This document shows, piece after piece, positions 60,066 through 64,000 of a stretch of DNA of 64,000 nucleotides. Location: positions 37,726 to 101,725 of the forward strand of contig MKTA01000019.1 of assembly GCA_001897515.1 (NCBI GenBank), in the 5' to 3' direction. The first letter of the stretch is position 1. Each line of letters begins with the position of its first letter. A program made the position numbers and the translations under genes. A model generated the notes under the pieces. That model saw nothing but the letters and a program-made list of their open reading frames with translations. It was not told where the DNA came from and did no database searches. The stretch is from Bacteroidetes bacterium 41-46. Lineage in GTDB: Bacteria > Bacteroidota > Bacteroidia > Bacteroidales > UBA932.

Positions 60066-61568
60066 TTATGAGTCAAAGTCAGGATTCGGAGTAAATTCCA
60101 CGCTGGTATTGAGCTTTGATCCATACGTGTGAACAGTTCCTGCCTGATGCTCTCTGGACAAATCAGGATCGGTAATATCAACAAATCTAACCTCTGAATT
60201 TCTGAATCTCATCTGAACATCACATACAGCACCGTTACGGTGTTTTGCAATAATGATATCAGTTATTCCTACCATCGCCGGGTCCTCAGTCAATCCATAA
60301 TAGTCCTGTCTGTGGATAAATATTACAATATCCGCATCCTGTTCAATTGCACCTGACTCTCTAAGGTCGCTCAACTGAGGACGTTTGTTCCCCCCTCTTG
60401 TCTCAACGGCACGACTCAGCTGCGAGAGTGCGATTACCGGCACATTAAGCTCTTTGGCAATAGCCTTTAGTGACCTTGATATTGCCGATACCTCCTGCTC
60501 TCTCATCCCCCTTAACTCAGGAGGGCCGCTCATCAACTGAAGGTAGTCAATTATAATAGCTTTGACTCCTGCATTCATTACAAGCCTTCTTGCTTTTGAC
60601 CTGAACTCATATATTGAGAGTGAAGGTGTGTCGTCAATATAAAGTGGTGCCTTGATAAGTTGTGCAAGTCTTGTGTTAATCTGCGTCCACTCATAATCCT
60701 CAAGCTTCTTTCCACCCTTTATTTTGTCTGAAGGAAGACCAGTTTCGCTTATCATAAGCCTTTTAACAAGCTGTAATGCAGACATCTCCAGCGAGAAAAA
60801 TGCAACAGGAATCTGGTGCTCAACAGCCATATTTCTTGCCATGGTGAGAACAAAAGCAGTCTTACCCATTGAAGGCCTTGCTGCCAGAATTACAAGATCA
60901 GACGGCTGCCATCCCAGGGTTACTCTGTCAAGAGAGGTGTATCCAGATCGGACACCGGAGAGTCCGTCAGATCTCAACTGATTATTATGTAGTTCATCTA
61001 TAGCCTCTTCAATTACTGACTTAACCGGTCTTGTCTCCCTTTTTATATTTCTGTCTGAAAGCGTAAAGATCTTCTGCTGGGTTGTATCCAGCAAATCGTC
61101 AACCGGAATGTTGTCGTCAAAAGAGTCTCTCTGAACCTCGTAAGATATTGATATTAGCTCCCTCTGAATGTATTTCTGAAGAAGAAGCTTGGAGTGGTAC
61201 TCAAGGTGCGCTGCAGAGCTGATTCTCATGCTCAGCTGAGTAAGGAAAGAGTTACCACCTACAATCTCCAGATCTCCGTTTCTTTTAAGCTCATCTGAAA
61301 CCGTAAGCAAATCAACAGGATAGTGCTTATCTGAGAGAGATTTGATAGCATTGAAAATCTTCCTGTGAGCATCTTTGTAAAAACACTCGGCAGTAATAAT
61401 CTCCATTGTCTCAGGAACCATGTTGGGTTCAAGCATAAGTGCACCGAGAACCGCCTCCTCAATATCCAGTGCCTGAGGGGGTCGTTTTCCCATGTCAAGT
61501 CCTATTGAGTCAAGATTCTTCTCCTGTGCCTGTTTTGTTTTGCTATAGTTCTTTGCCATAATTATCAA
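60066..61568 (-). CDS. dnaB: Replicative DNA helicase
   Basis: PPQALDIEEAVLGALMLEP; ILAARPSMGKTAFVLTMARN; IIDYLQLMSG. Confidence 0.96.
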   Translation of the reverse strand: MIIMAKNYSKTKQAQEKNLDSIGLDMGKRPPQALDIEEAVLGALMLEPNMVPETMEIITAECFYKDAHRKIFNAIKSLSDKHYPVDLLTVSDELKRNGDLEIVGGNSFLTQLSMRISSAAHLEYHSKLLLQKYIQRELISISYEVQRDSFDDNIPVDDLLDTTQQKIFTLSDRNIKRETRPVKSVIEEAIDELHNNQLRSDGLSGVRSGYTSLDRVTLGWQPSDLVILAARPSMGKTAFVLTMARNMAVEHQIPVAFFSLEMSALQLVKRLMISETGLPSDKIKGGKKLEDYEWTQINTRLAQLIKAPLYIDDTPSLSIYEFRSKARRLVMNAGVKAIIIDYLQLMSGPPELRGMREQEVSAISRSLKAIAKELNVPVIALSQLSRAVETRGGNKRPQLSDLRESGAIEQDADIVIFIHRQDYYGLTEDPAMVGITDIIIAKHRNGAVCDVQMRFRNSEVRFVDITDPDLSREHQAGTVHTYGSKLNTSVEFTPNPDFDS

Positions 61569-62764
61569 AGTCTGTCCAATGCGCCGATTATCAATCCGGC
61601 TGAATACTCTATCTCTTCATCTGTAATGGAGAGCGGAGGCGCAATTCTGAATGAATTTTCATCAAAAAGGAACCAGTCGCTCATCACTCCTGCCTCTGTC
61701 AGCAAGGGCAGCACTCTCTCTGCATAATCCCTAGAACCAAGATCAACAGCCAGGAGCAGACCGGCCTGCCTTATCTCCTTTACTGCCGGGTGCCTGCCTA
61801 TCATTTTACAATATATCTGCCCCTTTCTCTCTGCATCATCTATCCAGTTCTCTCTTAGCAGAATTTTCAGCGAAGCGAGTGCTGCAGCGCAAGATACCGG
61901 ATGCCCGCCGAATGTTGTAATATGTCCCAATACAGGATTATGCTGCCAAAGGCTCATCAATTCTGACGATGCAGCAAAGGCACCAAGTGGCATGCCTCCC
62001 CCCAACGCCTTTGCTAAGGTAATAATATCCGGTACAACATTCCATCTCTGAGCCGCAAAAAGTTTTCCACAACGCCCAAAACCGGTCTGTATTTCATCAA
62101 ATATCAAAACCGTACCGGTCTCATTACATCGCCTCCTTACAGCTTCAAGATAGCCGGATTCCGGAATCCTGACCCCCCCCTCGCCCTGTACAGGCTCAAC
62201 TATAAAGGCAGCTGTCCTCTCTGTAATAAGTGAGAGATCCTCAAATGAATTGAATCTTATATGTCTGATATCTGGTAAAAGTGGCCTGAATGAGCTTTTA
62301 AAAACCTCTGAGCCCATTAGGCTCAGTGCCCCGTGCGTGCTGCCGTGATAGCTGTTTATACAGCTGATGATCTCTGTCCTGCCGGTTTTCCTTTTAGCCA
62401 GCTTAACAGCTGCCTCATTAGCTTCACTCCCGGAGTTAACATAGTAAACAACGTCCAGGTTACGGGGAAGCTGAGAGGATAGAAGTGTCGCGTGATCCAC
62501 CTGCGGTTGCTGGATTATCTCTCCATAGACCATAAGGTGCATATGCCTTGATGCCTGCTCACACACAGCAGATACCACCTCAGGGTTTGAGTGACCGACA
62601 TTTGATACAGAAACACCGGAGACAAGATCTATAAATCTCCTGCCGTCAGGGGAGTAAATAAATACCCCCTCCGCCCTCTGAATTTCTATTCCCAGAGGTG
62701 AGGGGGAAGTTTGTCCTACGAATTTAAAGAAGTTCTCCCCTAACCTATAGGGTTTGCGGAACAT
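61565..62764 (-). CDS. Class III PLP-dependent aminotransferase
   Basis: VNSGSEANEAAVKLAKRKTGRTEII; LIFDEIQTGFGRCGKLFA; ITLAKALGGGMPLGAF. Confidence 0.9.
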   Translation of the reverse strand: MFRKPYRLGENFFKFVGQTSPSPLGIEIQRAEGVFIYSPDGRRFIDLVSGVSVSNVGHSNPEVVSAVCEQASRHMHLMVYGEIIQQPQVDHATLLSSQLPRNLDVVYYVNSGSEANEAAVKLAKRKTGRTEIISCINSYHGSTHGALSLMGSEVFKSSFRPLLPDIRHIRFNSFEDLSLITERTAAFIVEPVQGEGGVRIPESGYLEAVRRRCNETGTVLIFDEIQTGFGRCGKLFAAQRWNVVPDIITLAKALGGGMPLGAFAASSELMSLWQHNPVLGHITTFGGHPVSCAAALASLKILLRENWIDDAERKGQIYCKMIGRHPAVKEIRQAGLLLAVDLGSRDYAERVLPLLTEAGVMSDWFLFDENSFRIAPPLSITDEEIEYSAGLIIGALDRL

Positions 62765-63588
62765 TACTCTTTACCGGATTCCGGCTTTTCAACCTTAACA
62801 AGTATCCTGCCGCAGTATTCGCAAACAATAATCTTTTTGTTCTGAGCAATATCCATTTGTCTCTGAGGCGGAATCTTGTTGAAACAGCCAGAGCATGCGT
62901 CTCTGTCAACAGTTACAACAGCTAGTCCGTTGCGTGCGTTTGAGCGAACTTTTTTATAGGCTGCCAACATTCTGGCATCAATCTGAGATTGAATCTCCTC
63001 AGAAATTTTCAAAAGCTGATCCTCCTTTTTTGCATTCTCAGCAATAATTGAATCAAGTTCTCCCTTTTTTGCCTCCAGATCTTTTTGCCTCTCCTCAAGA
63101 ACAACTACTGCATTAGCAAGTGCTGTCTTTTTCTCTCCAAGAAGAAATGTATTCTCCTTTATCCTCTTCTCTGCAAGCTCAACTTCAAGGCCCTGAAACT
63201 CTATCTCTTTTGTTAAGGAGTCATACTCTCTGTTGTTTTTGACATTATTCTGCTGAGCAGTGTATTTCTCAATAAGACCCTTTGCATTTTCAAGATCCAT
63301 TTTCTTCTGATAAACAACTCTCTCAATATCCTTCATCTCAGCCTGAAGGTTTTCAACTCTTGTTTTCAACCCCTCAATATCATCTTCAAGATCCTTTACC
63401 TCCTGAGGCAACTCACCTCTAAGCAGATGTATATTGTCTATCTCGCTGTCTGCCTTCTGAAGTTCATACAAAAGCTTAAGCTTTGTCTCCATTGTGAGAT
63501 CGCCCTCACTGCTAATGCTCTTCTGAAGTGAAACAAATGTTCCTCCATCCAGCGGAGTCTCTATAATCGGTTTCTGTTTTGTTGCCAT
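62764..63588 (-). CDS. Coiled-coil hairpin zinc-ribbon protein (C4-type)
   Basis: Long coiled coil then CSGCFNKIPPQRQMDIAQNKKIIVCEYCGRIL; adjacent to the Nif3-like gene. Confidence 0.85.
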   Translation of the reverse strand: MATKQKPIIETPLDGGTFVSLQKSISSEGDLTMETKLKLLYELQKADSEIDNIHLLRGELPQEVKDLEDDIEGLKTRVENLQAEMKDIERVVYQKKMDLENAKGLIEKYTAQQNNVKNNREYDSLTKEIEFQGLEVELAEKRIKENTFLLGEKKTALANAVVVLEERQKDLEAKKGELDSIIAENAKKEDQLLKISEEIQSQIDARMLAAYKKVRSNARNGLAVVTVDRDACSGCFNKIPPQRQMDIAQNKKIIVCEYCGRILVKVEKPESGKE

Positions 63589-63595
63589 AACCCTC

Positions 63596-64000
63596 TTAAT
63601 GATAGTATATTAAATTATTATTGTTGTCAGAAATGCGAACTTCAAAGTTAGATATTTTTTTTGAGAGTATATCTTTTAATAATATCAGCACCTCGTTCTC
63701 ACTCTCAAAATGCCCAATATCCATAACCATAAAGCCATTCTCACATAAAAATCTGTGGTATGAGAGATCTCCCGTGATAAGAACCTGAGCCCCTGACGAG
63801 AGTGCCTTATCAATAAGAGATCCTCCGCTTCCCCCGCACAGCGCAACCCTCTCAATCTCTCCGTGAATTGGTTTTGAATGTTTAATTACATTTAGGTCAA
63901 ACCTTCTCTTTATATAGTCAAGCAGCTCTGAAGCCAGCATTTTTTCTGGCAGATTACCCAATACTCCAAGCCCGATATTCTCATCCTCTGTATCCAGAAT
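63596..64000 (-). CDS. Nif3-like dinuclear metal-centre protein, 5' end outside window
   Basis: Frame stays open to the edge (ILDTEDENIGLGVLGNLPEKM...); RVALCGGSGGSLIDKALSSGAQVLITGDLSYHRFL. Confidence 0.85.
   Translation of the reverse strand: MLDTEDENIGLGVLGNLPEKMLASELLDYIKRRFDLNVIKHSKPIHGEIERVALCGGSGGSLIDKALSSGAQVLITGDLSYHRFLCENGFMVMDIGHFESENEVLILLKDILSKKISNFEVRISDNNNNLIYYH

Noticed and set aside
1-64000. CRISPR arrays, restriction-modification, toxin-antitoxin or retron-like systems
   Set aside because: No regularly spaced repeats and no recognisable defence-protein motifs found on either strand.

Overview
The window looks like chromosomal DNA from an anaerobic Bacteroidota/Bacteroidales-type bacterium. 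This is inferred from ECF-sigma/FecR, STN/CarboxypepD_reg, TonB-receptor, HU-CCDC81 and DUF3108-type genes. Most of it is housekeeping: fumarase, prfB with an intact +1 frameshift site, recX, rlmN, recA, trpS, dnaG, metG, an RND efflux operon, dnaB and an rnfBCDGEA operon. The most interesting block is 14.3-25.5 kb on the minus strand. It holds two tandem, differently built trimeric [FeFe]-hydrogenase sets (hydC-hydB-hydA twice) followed by a sensor kinase. One HydB is a 1054-aa NuoF-type subunit with a GltD/NfnB-like FAD/NAD(P) module where the ferredoxin tail would normally be. The other HydB is a minimal 400-aa form. Both hydC/hydB junctions have the same 23-nt overlap with an embedded Shine-Dalgarno. 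Secondary items are a TonB-receptor-less ECF/FecR/STN cassette flanked by a paralogue, a compact MoaA in a Mo-cofactor/modBC cluster with no visible binding protein, a two-copy ~140-190 bp inverted-repeat element (about 31.7 and 51.8 kb), nested hairpin repeats beside tRNA-Asn, an RHS remnant, and several strong palindromes. No CRISPR array, recognised defence system or prophage was seen. All calls come from reading the sequence; no database search was run.
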